From Sporichthyaceae bacterium (GTDB lineage Bacteria > Actinomycetota > Actinomycetes > Sporichthyales > Sporichthyaceae), in NCBI GenBank assembly GCA_036269075.1, contig DATASX010000032.1, forward strand, positions 1 to 51,804: a DNA stretch of 51,804 nucleotides. Reading direction: 5' to 3'. Below the pieces are notes generated by a model. It did not search any database and had not been told where the DNA came from. It saw only the letters and a list, made by a program, of their open reading frames with translations. How positions within the stretch are numbered: position 1 is the stretch's first letter; the number at the start of each line of letters is the position of its first letter. Both the position numbers and the translations under genes were made by a program. Below, piece after piece: positions 1-8,732 of this stretch.

Positions 1-33
1 GCCTCCACGGCAGGTCGTCGCCGACGACGTGAA

Positions 34-1104
34 TCAGCCGCCCAGCTCGTGCAGCCACTGGTCCACGACGTCCACGGTCTGCAGGTGGCTGGCCTCGTAA
101 CCGAAGCCGTGTCCCGTGTCGGGCATCTCCTTGTAGGTGACCTTCGAGCTGGAGGTGTAGCGCTCCGCCTGGATCCGCAGGGCGGGGGGCGGGAACAGCT
201 CGTCCGTCGCACCGGCGATGATCAGCACCGGGACGGTCGTCTGCGAGACGCCGGTGTAGTCGGCCGTGATGCCGTCCCCGAAGGAGAGCAGGTCTCCGCA
301 CGGGTCGGACTCGCGGGGAACCGCCGCGCGGACCGCCTGCGAGGCGCTGCTGAACAGGATGCCCGCCGCGCCGTCGCCGAAGGGCGTGTAGTTCGCCGGC
401 GCCCCCGGCGTGCTGTACAGGCCTGCCGCTGATTCGGCGCAGCGTTTCTCGGTGTCGGACACCTCCTCGGCGGCGAACGCCGCGGTCGTCTGATCGGCCC
501 AGCCGAAATCGATCAGCCCGTCGATGTCGTGGAACGTGTAGGCCTCGATGGTGGCGGTGAGGCCACCCGCGGAATGACCGGCGAGGAACACCTTCCTGAA
601 AGCGGGCGAGGCGGCGTCGGAGGAGTATTTGCCGTTGCGCAGTGCCTGCACGACCTGGTGGGCGGTGTCGGCCTGCGACCCGAAGCAGCTCCCCAGGCCC
701 GGCGGCTTGTCGCTCGCGCCGTAGCCGAGCCGGTCGATGGTCACCGAGATGTGGCCCTTGCGCGCCTGCTGGTCAGCGTAGTCGTAGCCCGGGACACCCT
801 TGAAGTTCCAGTAGAACTCGCCCTGGGTCACGGCATGCAGGTACAGGGTCGCCGCCTCCGGGTGGGCCAACGCTGCCCGGGTCGCCACTATGTGCCCGCG
901 GATCATGTAGTTCCCACCGTCACTGACGCAGGCCACGCTGGTGTGGTTGGTGTTCTGGACAGGGAACGACACGGCGATCGACATCACAGCGTCATCGGTC
1001 GCGCTCGTCGAGGTGGATCGGCCGGCCCCGTGCGCCGACGCCGGAATGGCCAGAACCCCTGCCAGGGCCGCGCAGGACACTGCGGTCAAACTCTTGGAAC
1101 GCAT
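34..1104 (-). CDS. Secreted alpha/beta hydrolase
   Basis: A 356-residue protein with an N-terminal signal peptide (MRSKSL, then an Ala-rich hydrophobic stretch to about residue 25, with a likely AxA cleavage site). The nucleophile elbow GHSAGG is at about residues 176-181. A late Asp (ATDELFPP, about 300) and His (GHGFGYE, about 332) complete an apparent Ser-Asp-His triad, so it is probably an exported esterase or related hydrolase with unknown substrate. The ATG at 1104 is preferred over the GTG at 1116 because a GGGAG ribosome-binding site sits a few bases before it. A shared regulatory element with a -10-like hexamer lies about 235 bp upstream (see 1339-1405), so the gene may belong to the AraC-type regulon proposed here. 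Confidence 0.85.
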   Translation of the reverse strand: MRSKSLTAVSCAALAGVLAIPASAHGAGRSTSTSATDDAVMSIAVSFPVQNTNHTSVACVSDGGNYMIRGHIVATRAALAHPEAATLYLHAVTQGEFYWNFKGVPGYDYADQQARKGHISVTIDRLGYGASDKPPGLGSCFGSQADTAHQVVQALRNGKYSSDAASPAFRKVFLAGHSAGGLTATIEAYTFHDIDGLIDFGWADQTTAAFAAEEVSDTEKRCAESAAGLYSTPGAPANYTPFGDGAAGILFSSASQAVRAAVPRESDPCGDLLSFGDGITADYTGVSQTTVPVLIIAGATDELFPPPALRIQAERYTSSSKVTYKEMPDTGHGFGYEASHLQTVDVVDQWLHELGG

Positions 1105-1415
1105 CTGGACTCCCACGGATAGTGACGCCTGCTCAGGCCAGGATTCGACTCACGCGGGCAGACGCTCGCTCGCGATCGAGCAACTACCGCCGCCGTCACG
1201 ATGTGGCCCGCAGCTTCGAAATACGCTAAATAAATAGTCGCCGGCTGCCGGTGGCTGAATCGATGTCGTCCAGCGCGGCGCGGTGACAAATCCGTTTTCG
1301 GTGCGAGTACGGGCGCCGCACGTGGGCCGGTCGGCTCCACCTTACGACTCGTGAAGCTAGTCGATCGAGTGGCGGATGCGGCAGGTTCACAATCGTTTGC
1401 GCCATGCTTGTCTGA
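1105..1415. other. Intergenic region, long leader of the secreted hydrolase
   Basis: This is 311 bp without a credible gene. It contains an AT-rich island at about 1217-1241, a small perfect dyad (GCTCG-CGAT-CGAGC, 1168-1181), and at its distal end the 38-bp regulatory element and -10 hexamer annotated separately. Short reading frames here lack codon bias and ribosome-binding sites. Confidence 0.6.
1339..1405 (-). promoter_or_regulatory. Shared AraC-type element, copy 1, with -10 TAAGGT
   Basis: Read on the minus strand, ATGGCGCAAA (1405-1396) is followed by 13 bp, then a 15-mer starting GCCGCATCC and ending GCCACT (1382-1368), then 23 bp, then TAAGGT (1344-1339). The same layout occurs upstream of the ABM/Ccr-like operon and between the AraC and acyl-CoA dehydrogenase genes. 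It matches the copy at 16890-16927 in 32 of 38 positions. The direct repeats GGCGCAAA and GCCGCATC are 21 bp apart, two helical turns, as expected for an AraC-family activator. It points towards the secreted hydrolase gene. The regulator assignment is inferred. Confidence 0.6.
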
Positions 1416-2825
1416 TCAGAATCGAGTCGGTCTCGGTGCACCGAGGGCCTGCGGACTTGCCGCCGCGAGCAAGCGGGCCAGCTCTACGACCTCGAGATGC
1501 TCCAGGCGGTCGACTGCGTCGATGATCTCGGCGCACAATGCCTCACCGGCAAAAGGCTCTGCGAGCCAGCGGAACTTGTCGACGACGCGATCCCAGCTCA
1601 TCGGCCGGGTCAAGGAGCCCTCGAAGTCGGACTGTGAACGGCTTAGGACTTCGCCGCCACGGAGGCTCAGGGTCACCCGTGCCTGCGTACGATCCGGGTA
1701 CGCCGCCGTGAATTCCTCGGACGGGACGACAGCCACTCGGGTGAGCAGCTCCTGCACATCGGGCTGCCTGACCCGGGACGTCTCCAGTTGTGCGGGGCCG
1801 ACCCCGCCATCGAGCAGGGCAACGGCGACCAGGTACTTGACGTTGTAATCGGCCTGCTCCTTGGTCCATGGGTGGTCCTTGTTGCCGTACTGTCCGCCGC
1901 CGGCGAAGTCGAAGGCTCCTTGGAACACATCGAGGACGACATGTTCGACGTCTGCTCCCTCGATCCCGTGTTCCTCCCGTAGCGCGAGAGTGGCGTCGAT
2001 GATCACTTGGCCGTGGATCAGCGCGCAGTACTTCTTCAGATAGGTGTGCCCGGCAGCGTCGAGGCTTCGGTCGGCCGGCCGCAGGTCGAAGGTGCGACCG
2101 AGAAGCCGATCGAGCCCGTTGGGCCCCTCGAACAGCGCCCTGGGTCCGGTCACACCGCGCTGCGCGAGCATGGTGGCATACACCGCGCGCATGCCCGTGA
2201 TGGCGGGTGAGACCCCTTTCCACATGGCGACAGGTTCAGCGTGTACGCCCGCGAGAGAGATGTTGTCGATGCTGGAGGCGCTGATGGCATCGGCCGTCCG
2301 GTCGACGTCCAACCCGAGGAGCTTGGCGGTACCCGCAGCCACCGACATGGCCAGTTGCAGCGCATGGTTCAGGCCTTGCGCCATGAGGGGCACCTCAGCG
2401 CTGAAGCGACATTGGACCTCGTACGCGACAGCCAACGCCAGAAGGAATTCAGCTCCGCCGGCCCGCGTGTGTTCCGCGACGGCCAGGACCGCACCGAGGT
2501 TGTCGGCGGGATGGCACAGGCCGCCCGGTGTCAGGTACGTGTCCAGCAGATCTGGATATCGGACCAGGACCGCGTTGAAGAACGCGGCCTGATCGACCGA
2601 AGCCTTGCCACCACCGATGAGTGTGGCGGTCGGCTTGCTGCTGAAATACCGCGCGTGAGCACGCACGGACGGCACCATTTCGCCATCGAGGGAACCGAGC
2701 GCGCAGGCGAGACTGTCGAGCAGGTTTCGCTTCATTGCACGCAGCGAATCCCCGCGCAGATCATCGTGAGCGGCGCAGACCACGAACTGTGCGAGGCGCT
2801 CCACCAGGTAACCGTCGCCTGTCAT
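1416..2825 (-). CDS. MmgE/PrpD family protein
   Basis: A 469-residue protein whose whole length fits the MmgE/PrpD fold (2-methylcitrate dehydratase, cis-aconitate decarboxylase and relatives). It has the usual early DSLACALGSLDG segment, a HPADNLGAVLAVAEH helix, and a late lid-like region with MSWDRVVDKFRWLAEP. The family handles small tri- or dicarboxylates, but members vary in substrate, so a specific reaction cannot be assigned. The ATG at 2825 follows an AGAAGAAGG-type ribosome-binding site; the reading frame open further upstream runs through the divergent gene and is not used. It is divergent from the muconolactone-isomerase-like gene at 2867 with only 41 bp between the starts. Confidence 0.85.
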   Translation of the reverse strand: MTGDGYLVERLAQFVVCAAHDDLRGDSLRAMKRNLLDSLACALGSLDGEMVPSVRAHARYFSSKPTATLIGGGKASVDQAAFFNAVLVRYPDLLDTYLTPGGLCHPADNLGAVLAVAEHTRAGGAEFLLALAVAYEVQCRFSAEVPLMAQGLNHALQLAMSVAAGTAKLLGLDVDRTADAISASSIDNISLAGVHAEPVAMWKGVSPAITGMRAVYATMLAQRGVTGPRALFEGPNGLDRLLGRTFDLRPADRSLDAAGHTYLKKYCALIHGQVIIDATLALREEHGIEGADVEHVVLDVFQGAFDFAGGGQYGNKDHPWTKEQADYNVKYLVAVALLDGGVGPAQLETSRVRQPDVQELLTRVAVVPSEEFTAAYPDRTQARVTLSLRGGEVLSRSQSDFEGSLTRPMSWDRVVDKFRWLAEPFAGEALCAEIIDAVDRLEHLEVVELARLLAAASPQALGAPRPTRF

Positions 2826-2866
2826 GATGCCCTTCTTCTTCCGCTGTGCCGTCTTCGGGAGTCCAG

Positions 2867-3193
2867 ATGGAGTTTCTGGTCGCGTTGAGCACCGTCGTGC
2901 CCGAGGGGACCACCGACGGCGAGGTTCGTGATCGTTACGAACGTGAGGCCGTGCGAATTCGGGAACTGGCTGCCGGTGGCGCGGTTCTTCGACTTTGGCG
3001 GCCACCGCTCGAGCCCGGCGAGCGCGGAGCGTTGGGCTTGTTCGTGGCTAACGATCTCGCTGGCGTCAGAGCGGTCCTCGAGACACTGCCGCTGCACTCC
3101 TGGATGACGATCGAGATCACGCCACTTGGCGTGCACCCGAACGATCCGGCGCTGCGGGGGCCGGGTCAGTCGGTCGGTGGCGGAGAGACGTAG
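2867..3193 (+). CDS. Muconolactone isomerase-like (MIase) domain protein
   Basis: A 108-residue protein of the ferredoxin-like MIase family. It starts MEFLVALSTVVPEGT, has the conserved [20 protein letters not shown] core (about residues 32-52) and ends with LPLHSWM and a HPNDP motif. Classical muconolactone isomerases are of similar length and act in the beta-ketoadipate pathway, but no other catechol-pathway gene is present, so the function is open. The ATG at 2867 has a GGGAG site just upstream. The 3' end overlaps the convergent DUF4331 gene by 28 bp. A fused duplicate of the same domain lies at 13313, again next to a DUF4331 gene. Confidence 0.8.
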   Translation: MEFLVALSTVVPEGTTDGEVRDRYEREAVRIRELAAGGAVLRLWRPPLEPGERGALGLFVANDLAGVRAVLETLPLHSWMTIEITPLGVHPNDPALRGPGQSVGGGET

Positions 3194-4233
3194 GGGAAGT
3201 GGTCCAGGAGCGGCCCGGCTTTGAGGCCGGAGCTGAAGTCCTCGTTGATGACCAACTTGATCATGTTGTCCGCCGCGTCCTCCACCAGGCCCTTGCCGTT
3301 CTTGACGCCGTGCCAGGGGTCCCACAGCGCGACCGTGCCGGGAGTGAAGGTGAGGACGTTGGGGAGCAGGGTGTCCGCCACCCAGGCGCCGTAGGCCAGC
3401 GGGGTCGCATAGCGGTGTGGAGAGTTGCCGTAAGTCCCGCGGGCCGCGACGACCGCTGTCACGGTGTCTCTGATCTGACCCCAAACTCCGGAGGCAGGGT
3501 CGGTAGCCGGGTTGGCAGGCCTGCCCACCAGGTCATGGCTCGGGCCGGTGGTGTTGGGGTCCACGTGCGCCGAGCCGATGCGGAAGTCCCAGTCGGTGTT
3601 GACGTTCGGCGCGGCGGCGCGCTGGAGCTGGAACCAGGCCCCGTGGCCCAGATCGTGGATCGCGGTGGTTGCCCAGTAGTTCACCGGGCCAGGGCCCGTG
3701 ATCCGCACTGGCACCTCCAGCACGAAGGACCTGACGCTGGTGTTCATGAAATCGTTGTGGGCCGGGCCCAGGGCCGCGTAATCCGGGCTGGTTCCGGTCG
3801 CGAGGGCAGTCGTCGATGCGAGGGGGTACGGGAGGTAGTTGAAGAACGGGTCGCGGCGCTGCCCGGCGAAGAGCTTGATGCCGCCCGCGCAGTCGACCAC
3901 CTCTCCGACGGGAGCGTCGGGGGGCGTGATGACCGTGCCCGCGGCAGTGCGGTCAGCGGCCGCGGCGCCAGTGAGCTGCTCGACCTTCACGTGCTGCGTG
4001 CCGTCGGCGCCGATCGGGAAGGTGGCGCGGAACGTGATGTCCTCGACGTGATCACCGTTGGTGTCGATCCTCAGCTCGTAGTAGCCCGCAGGGTTCCAGG
4101 GCGCGCCGGTCGTCGGCGAGGTGTTCATCCCGAATACCGTCCGTGGGCCGAACCTGTCCCCGGCACCTGCGAAGCAGAAGGCATCGGTGATGTCCAGGGT
4201 CGGGTCTACGGCGGCATCCAAGTGGTGGGACAT
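3166..4233 (-). CDS. DUF4331 family protein
   Basis: A 355-residue protein with DUF4331 hallmarks: MSHHLDAAVDPTLDITDAFCF at the start, then ELRIDTNGDHVEDITFRATF, the RRDPFF motif near the middle and a conserved late segment. No signal peptide or transmembrane helix is evident. The family's biochemical role is unknown. The ATG has an AGGAG site 5 bases upstream and lies 7 bp after the stop of the Tat-exported protein gene, so the two are probably co-transcribed. The 3' end overlaps the convergent MIase-like gene, giving one of two DUF4331/MIase pairs in this window. Confidence 0.85.
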   Translation of the reverse strand: MSHHLDAAVDPTLDITDAFCFAGAGDRFGPRTVFGMNTSPTTGAPWNPAGYYELRIDTNGDHVEDITFRATFPIGADGTQHVKVEQLTGAAAADRTAAGTVITPPDAPVGEVVDCAGGIKLFAGQRRDPFFNYLPYPLASTTALATGTSPDYAALGPAHNDFMNTSVRSFVLEVPVRITGPGPVNYWATTAIHDLGHGAWFQLQRAAAPNVNTDWDFRIGSAHVDPNTTGPSHDLVGRPANPATDPASGVWGQIRDTVTAVVAARGTYGNSPHRYATPLAYGAWVADTLLPNVLTFTPGTVALWDPWHGVKNGKGLVEDAADNMIKLVINEDFSSGLKAGPLLDHFPYVSPPPTD

Positions 4234-4240
4234 TCCGCTC

Positions 4241-4867
4241 CTAGCTGGTCACGGTGGACTGGGGATAGGGATTACGAGACATCGGCTGCAGCGCGAGCGT
4301 GTAGAACCAGTTGTGGTACGGGGTTTCGTTCGTGGCGCCGAACTCGCCGTAGAACCAGAGGAACGGGAACTTGCGGGCATCCCAGCTCACGCGATCGGCC
4401 CGGCCGAATGCATGGATGAGTTCGTACCAGCCATCCGCGAACCCGCTCAGGATCGCGACACGGGTGGGGGCGCCACGCTCGGGAACGATCGACGCGTCGA
4501 CCGTGGTGCCGTCGGTTGCCGTCATGCGCGGCCAGTGCGATTCGGCGGAGGCCAGGTGCGGATACCGGTAGAAGTCCTCGATGGGCACGGCCTTGATCCC
4601 CGCCGGCAGCAACAGCCGGGTCCCCGCAGTGAGCAGTGGGCCGTTGTATCGACGCTCCACCTCGCGTTCCAGATCACCGAATGCATCCGACCCGCTTCTC
4701 GGCCGAGCCGCCGTGGCGGCCGGAGCGGCGGTGACAGGCGCGACCCGGTAGAGCACCGGGACGGCTATCAGACCGCCGAGGAGGCTACGCCGACTCGGCC
4801 CCGCCTCGCCCAGGCCCCCGGGGCGTTCGTCTGCTGAATGTTTCGGCTTGCCGCGCACGACCTTCAT
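4241..4867 (-). CDS. Tat-exported protein, possible mutarotase-like fold
   Basis: A 208-residue protein. The basic N-terminus carries SRRSLLGG followed by a hydrophobic stretch (about residues 25-48), consistent with a twin-arginine signal although the motif is not a perfect SRRxFLK. The mature part ends FPFLWFYGEFGATNE...WFYTLALQP, which loosely resembles the closing strands of galactose-mutarotase-like domains; this is a weak resemblance and the protein is best called hypothetical. The start at 4867 is supported by an AGGAAGGA ribosome-binding site. The downstream DUF4331 gene follows after 7 bp, so both probably act in the same process, at least partly outside the cytoplasm. Confidence 0.6.
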   Translation of the reverse strand: MKVVRGKPKHSADERPGGLGEAGPSRRSLLGGLIAVPVLYRVAPVTAAPAATAARPRSGSDAFGDLEREVERRYNGPLLTAGTRLLLPAGIKAVPIEDFYRYPHLASAESHWPRMTATDGTTVDASIVPERGAPTRVAILSGFADGWYELIHAFGRADRVSWDARKFPFLWFYGEFGATNETPYHNWFYTLALQPMSRNPYPQSTVTS

Positions 4868-4954
4868 CCGTGTCCTTCCTGCGGTGGTCGGGACTCGCCC
4901 GACGCCGTAGCTCCACGGTCGCGTTCTCACGCAGGTCGTTGCACCCGGCAAACC

Positions 4955-4973
4955 CCCGGGCCCGACCCGGGTC
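4955..4973. terminator. Weak candidate stem-loop 3' of the PrpE-like gene
   Basis: Two CCCGGG blocks (4955-4960 and 4966-4971) can pair across a CCCGA loop, and GACCCGGGTC (4964-4973) is itself a palindrome. The element lies just past the stop of the CoA ligase gene on the minus strand. There is no T-tract, and GC-rich dyads arise easily in this genome, so a terminator role is only possible. Confidence 0.25.
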
Positions 4974-5003
4974 CGACGCGATCAGGGGTGCTTACCCGGT
5001 GGA

Positions 5004-6896
5004 TCAGGTGACGGGACGGCGGAGAATCGGCCGCAGGTCCTCCAGCACAGAGGGGTCCTCGATCGTCGAAGGCACCGTCGTCTCCTTGCCGTCGGCGATG
5101 TCGCGCATCGTGCGGCGCAGGATCTTCCCCGACCGGGTCTTCGGCAGCCCGGCCACGAAATCGATGTCCTTCAGCGAGGCGACCGCACCGATCTGGTCGC
5201 GTACCAACTGCACCAACTCGGCCCGCAGCAGACCTTCCTCGGCGCGGGCATTGGCCTTGAGGACCACGAACCCGCGCGGGATCTGACCTTTCATCAGGTC
5301 GGCGACGCCGACGACCGCACACTCGGCCACCGCCGGATGCGCGGTGAGGACCTCCTCCATCCCACCGGCGGACAACCGGTGTCCGGCCACGTTGATGACA
5401 TCGTCGGTGCGGCCCATCACGAACAGGTAGCCGTCCTCGTCGAGGTGGCCACCGTCGCCGGTCAGGTAGTAGCCCTCGAAGGTCGACAGGTATGAGGCGA
5501 TGAAGCGCTCGTCGTCGTTCCACAACGTGGGCAGTGCGCCGGGCGGTAGCGGCAGCCCGATCGCGATCGAGCCCTCGGTACCGGCCCCGACCGGCGCACC
5601 CGCGACGTCGAGCACACGCACGTCCCAACCCGGCAGGGCCACTGTCGGGGAACCGGGCTTGATCGGCAGCAGCTCCAGCCCCGCCGGGTTGGCCACGATC
5701 GGCCAGCCGGTCTCGGTCTGCCACCAATGATCGATCACCGGCACACTGAGCAGTTCGCCGGCCCATCGGTAAGTCTCCGGGTCCAGCCGTTCACCGGCCA
5801 GGAACAGGTAGCGCAGGCCGGACAGGTCGTACCGGCCTACGAGATCGCCTGCTGGATCGACCTTTCGGATCGCGCGCAACGCGGTCGGAGCGGTGAACAT
5901 GACCTTCACGCCGTACTCGGCCAGGACCCGCCAGAACTGCCCGGCGTCCGGGGTGCCGACCGGTTTTCCCTCGTAGAGCACGGTTGTGGCCCCGACCAGC
6001 AATGGTGCGTAGACCAAGTAGGAGTGCCCGACCACCCACCCGACGTCCGAGGCGGTGAACATGACCTCGCCCGGACCGACGTCATAGATGTTTGCCATCG
6101 ACCAGGCCAGCGCCACCGCGTAACCGCCGCAGTCGTGCCCGACGCCTTTCGGCCGCCCGGTCGTGCCCGAGGTGTAGAGGATGTACAGCGGATCGGTGGC
6201 CGCTACCGCGACACATTCGGCCGGCGCCGCGCCGGCCATCACCGTCGACCAGTCCAGGTCGCCGGGCCCCAGGATCGCCGGGGCCTGCGGGCGCTGCAGG
6301 ATCACCGATGCCGCCGGGGCGTGTGTCGCGAGCCGCAGAGCCTGCTCCAGCAAGGGTTTGTACTCGATGACGCGGCTGCCTTCGACCCCGCAGGAGGCGG
6401 ACACGACGACCTTCGGCCGCGCGTCGTCGATGCGTGCGGCCAGCTCGCGCGGGGCGAAACCGCCGAACACCACTGAGTGCACCGCGCCGATGCGCACGCA
6501 CGCCAGCATCGCGATCACGGCCTGCGGGACCATGGGCAGGTAGATGACGACCCGGTCGCCCCGGCCGACGCCCAGGCCCCGCAGCACACCGGCGAACAAT
6601 GCGACCTGCTCCCGCAGCTCGACGTAGGTGCAGCTCGCGCGAGTACCTGTGACGGGTGAGTGATGGATCAGCGCCGGCTGATCACCCCGTCCGGCTTCGA
6701 TGTGACGGTCCAACAGGTTGTGGCACACATTCAGCCGCCCGTCGGGGAACCACCTGAAGAACGGCCGCGCTGAGCTGTCCAGGGCTCGGGTGGGCTCGAG
6801 GTCCCAGTCGATGGAGCCGGCCGCATCCAACCAGAACCGTTCGGGGTCCGCACGGCTCGCCTCGAGGACATCTGCGAAACCCGGCACCGCCCTCAC
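5004..6896 (-). CDS. Acyl-CoA synthetase, PrpE/acetyl-CoA synthetase type
   Basis: About 630 residues. Adenylation signature YTSGTTGRPKG is at about 241-251, followed by ASDVGWVVGHSYLVYAPLL and YEGKPVGTPDAG, as in propionate-CoA ligases. YLTGDGG and the hinge region fall at about 480-515, and the late PKTRSGKILRR carries the usual catalytic Lys. The N-terminal RWFPDGRLNVCHNLLDRH segment and ASCGVEGSRVIEYKPLL are typical of PrpE-like enzymes, so a short-chain acid (propionate or similar) is the likely substrate. The GTG at 6896 overlaps the stop of the Ccr-like gene (GTGA), indicating translational coupling; upstream sequence in this frame belongs to that gene. Third gene of the ABM/Ccr-like/ligase operon. 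Confidence 0.85.
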   Translation of the reverse strand: MRAVPGFADVLEASRADPERFWLDAAGSIDWDLEPTRALDSSARPFFRWFPDGRLNVCHNLLDRHIEAGRGDQPALIHHSPVTGTRASCTYVELREQVALFAGVLRGLGVGRGDRVVIYLPMVPQAVIAMLACVRIGAVHSVVFGGFAPRELAARIDDARPKVVVSASCGVEGSRVIEYKPLLEQALRLATHAPAASVILQRPQAPAILGPGDLDWSTVMAGAAPAECVAVAATDPLYILYTSGTTGRPKGVGHDCGGYAVALAWSMANIYDVGPGEVMFTASDVGWVVGHSYLVYAPLLVGATTVLYEGKPVGTPDAGQFWRVLAEYGVKVMFTAPTALRAIRKVDPAGDLVGRYDLSGLRYLFLAGERLDPETYRWAGELLSVPVIDHWWQTETGWPIVANPAGLELLPIKPGSPTVALPGWDVRVLDVAGAPVGAGTEGSIAIGLPLPPGALPTLWNDDERFIASYLSTFEGYYLTGDGGHLDEDGYLFVMGRTDDVINVAGHRLSAGGMEEVLTAHPAVAECAVVGVADLMKGQIPRGFVVLKANARAEEGLLRAELVQLVRDQIGAVASLKDIDFVAGLPKTRSGKILRRTMRDIADGKETTVPSTIEDPSVLEDLRPILRRPVT

Positions 6897-8131
6897 CCCA
6901 CGCCGGCCTCGGCGGAGTCGGCTCCGACCAGGACCACGGTGTTGCCGTGCCCGAGTCGGCCGTCCCCCATGTCCTGGTGGATCTGACCAACCTCGGTGAA
7001 CGCCCGCACGTCGCCGAGGCACGGGTCGACGCGCCCGGCCCGGACCAACTCGTTGTAGGCACGGGCCTGGATGTCGTTGGTGCCGTGCGACCCCTGCAGC
7101 CGCTTCTGCCGCACCCAGTGGTGCCGCAGGTCGACCACTGCCGAATAGCCCGTGGTGCCCGCGCAGATCACGACCATTCCGCCCGCGTCGCAGACGAAGA
7201 TCGAGGTGGGGACGGTGTCCTCACCCGGGTGCTCCACCACTATCCGCGGGCTGCGTTTGGAGCCGACCACCTCCCAGAGCCGCTTGCCGAAAGCCCGGGC
7301 CGAGGCCGACCACTGCTTCTGACCCGCCTCGTCGGTCCAGTGCGGCGGAGTCCCCCAATGGTCGAAGTCCCGACGGTCGATCCAACCGACCGCGCCGAGC
7401 TTCTCGCAGTAGGCACCCTTCTCCGCATCGGAGACCACTGCGACGGGAAGCGCACCGGCCTCGCGCGCCAACTGGATCGCCTGACTGCCGACCCCACCGG
7501 ACCCGCCCCACACCAGAACCACGTCGTCACGCTCGACGGTGTGCCCGGCCCAGCCGTGCAGCATCCGGTAGGCGGTGGCGCCGACCAGCGTCGGCGCCGC
7601 GGCGGCGGCCCAGGTCAGGTGTTCGGCCTTGGGCAGGACCTGGTGGGCCTGGGCCAGGCAGAACTGGGCAAAGGAACCGAAGTTCGTGTTGTAGCCCCAG
7701 ATCCGCGCAGTGGCGCCAAGCATCGGATCCCCGCCGCGGCGCACCTGCGGATCGGTCGGATCCCAGTACCCCGGATGCACCACCACGTGGTCGCCCACCC
7801 GATGGCCTTCCACACCGCCGCCGAGTGCCCACACGATTCCCGAGGCATCCGAACCACCGATATGGAAGTCATACGGTTCACCGGCCCGCTGACGCTCCGC
7901 AATCACATCGATCGGCACACCCCGCGCGGCCCACACGTTGTTGAAGTTGATCCCCGCGGCCATCACAGCGATGAGGACCTCGCCGGGGCCCGGCATGGGC
8001 GTGGTCAACTGCTCGACCTGGAAGGCGGTCCGCGGTTCACCCAACCGCTCGGTGCGCAGCACCTGGGCGGACATCAACTCGGGAATGATCCCGAGTTCCG
8101 GCAACGAGCCGGCAGCAACAGCCTCGATCAT
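6893..8131 (-). CDS. Crotonyl-CoA carboxylase/reductase-like enzyme
   Basis: A 412-residue zinc-free MDR-superfamily protein clearly related to Ccr. It has NFNNVW (62-67), IWGYNTNFGSFAQF (144-157), the NADPH-binding WGGSGGVGSQ (208-217), EHPGED and LQGSHG (345-350). Family enzymes reductively carboxylate enoyl-CoAs to give alkylmalonyl-CoA. In characterised Ccr a CO2 pocket uses Asn, Phe, Glu and His. Here Asn64 and His349 are kept, but the Phe-Glu pair of WGFE/WGYE is Tyr147-Asn148, so carboxylation may be weak or lost. It is also shorter than typical Ccr (about 445). It starts 13 bp after the ABM gene and overlaps the CoA ligase by 4 bp. Confidence 0.82.
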   Translation of the reverse strand: MIEAVAAGSLPELGIIPELMSAQVLRTERLGEPRTAFQVEQLTTPMPGPGEVLIAVMAAGINFNNVWAARGVPIDVIAERQRAGEPYDFHIGGSDASGIVWALGGGVEGHRVGDHVVVHPGYWDPTDPQVRRGGDPMLGATARIWGYNTNFGSFAQFCLAQAHQVLPKAEHLTWAAAAAPTLVGATAYRMLHGWAGHTVERDDVVLVWGGSGGVGSQAIQLAREAGALPVAVVSDAEKGAYCEKLGAVGWIDRRDFDHWGTPPHWTDEAGQKQWSASARAFGKRLWEVVGSKRSPRIVVEHPGEDTVPTSIFVCDAGGMVVICAGTTGYSAVVDLRHHWVRQKRLQGSHGTNDIQARAYNELVRAGRVDPCLGDVRAFTEVGQIHQDMGDGRLGHGNTVVLVGADSAEAGVG

Positions 8132-8144
8132 CCTCGGGCCCCGG

Positions 8145-8462
8145 TCACGGGACCTTCGCGGCCAGGACGTCGGCGGGGAGGATCTCCGGCGCGACGGCCA
8201 GTAGGCGCTCGGCGTTGGCCATCAGCGCGGCGGCGATGCGACCGGTCAGATGGTCCTGGCGGGCGGCCTCGTCGGGGAACGCGTCCACGATCCAGAACGT
8301 CGTCTCGTCGGTTCGCAGCGCGAGCCAGACGATCGTTCCGGCCTCCTCGTTGGCCAGCCCGATCGCCCCGGCGACGAAGCCGGCCACTTCCTCGGCCGTC
8401 TCCGGTTTGGCGACCAGCTTGACGACGAAGGAAACGTTGAGGGTCGGGGTAATTGTCGTCAC
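8145..8462 (-). CDS. ABM-domain (putative quinol monooxygenase) protein
   Basis: A 105-residue protein of the antibiotic biosynthesis monooxygenase fold. The first strand is LNVSFVVKLVAKPETAEEV, followed by a central strand FWIVDAFPDEAARQDHLTG and a closing helix. Such small ferredoxin-like dimers either act as cofactor-independent monooxygenases or bind reactive intermediates; the role here is unknown. The start is a GTG with an excellent GGAGGAG site. It is the first gene of an operon with the Ccr-like and CoA ligase genes. A -10 hexamer and a shared regulatory element lie 43-115 bp upstream (8512-8577). Confidence 0.75.
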   Translation of the reverse strand: MTTITPTLNVSFVVKLVAKPETAEEVAGFVAGAIGLANEEAGTIVWLALRTDETTFWIVDAFPDEAARQDHLTGRIAAALMANAERLLAVAPEILPADVLAAKVP

Positions 8463-8511
8463 GGGTTCTCCTCCGGTCAGCCGCCGCGTGGTTCGACGGC
8501 CCGTCCCTCCG

Positions 8512-8577
8512 ACGCTAGGGGTCGCGAGGGCCCCTCTCCAGTGGCGTATGCGCCTGCTTCACCATCATTTGCGTCAT
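8512..8577 (-). promoter_or_regulatory. Shared AraC-type element, copy 2, with -10 TAGCGT
   Basis: On the minus strand, ATGACGCAAA (8577-8568) is followed by 13 bp, then GGCGCATACGCCACT (8554-8540), 22 bp, and TAGCGT (8517-8512). The 15-mer is identical to that at 16913-16927 and the overall match is 31 of 38. The direct repeats GACGCAAA and GGCGCATA are 21 bp apart. The predicted transcript would start near 8505, giving a leader of about 43 nt to the ABM gene. Even the -10 context CTAGCNTCGG is shared with the acyl-CoA dehydrogenase promoter. Binding by the AraC-type regulator at 15938-16891 is inferred. Confidence 0.7.
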
Positions 8578-8732
8578 CGTCATCGAGCTGGTGGCTGATC
8601 GCTGCCGGGGGGGAATAAGGTACGCGCGAAACCCGTCTTCGACTGGGCGGGGACGGAACTTCGGCGAGCCCCGTGGGCGTCGGAACCTCCCACGGAGACC
8701 TCCTGACCAGGCTAATCAAGGACGGTCCGGCC

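Noticed and set aside
1431-1444. Perfect CTCGGTGCACCGAG palindrome
   Set aside because: It lies inside the 3' coding end of the MmgE/PrpD gene and is short enough to be explained by base composition.
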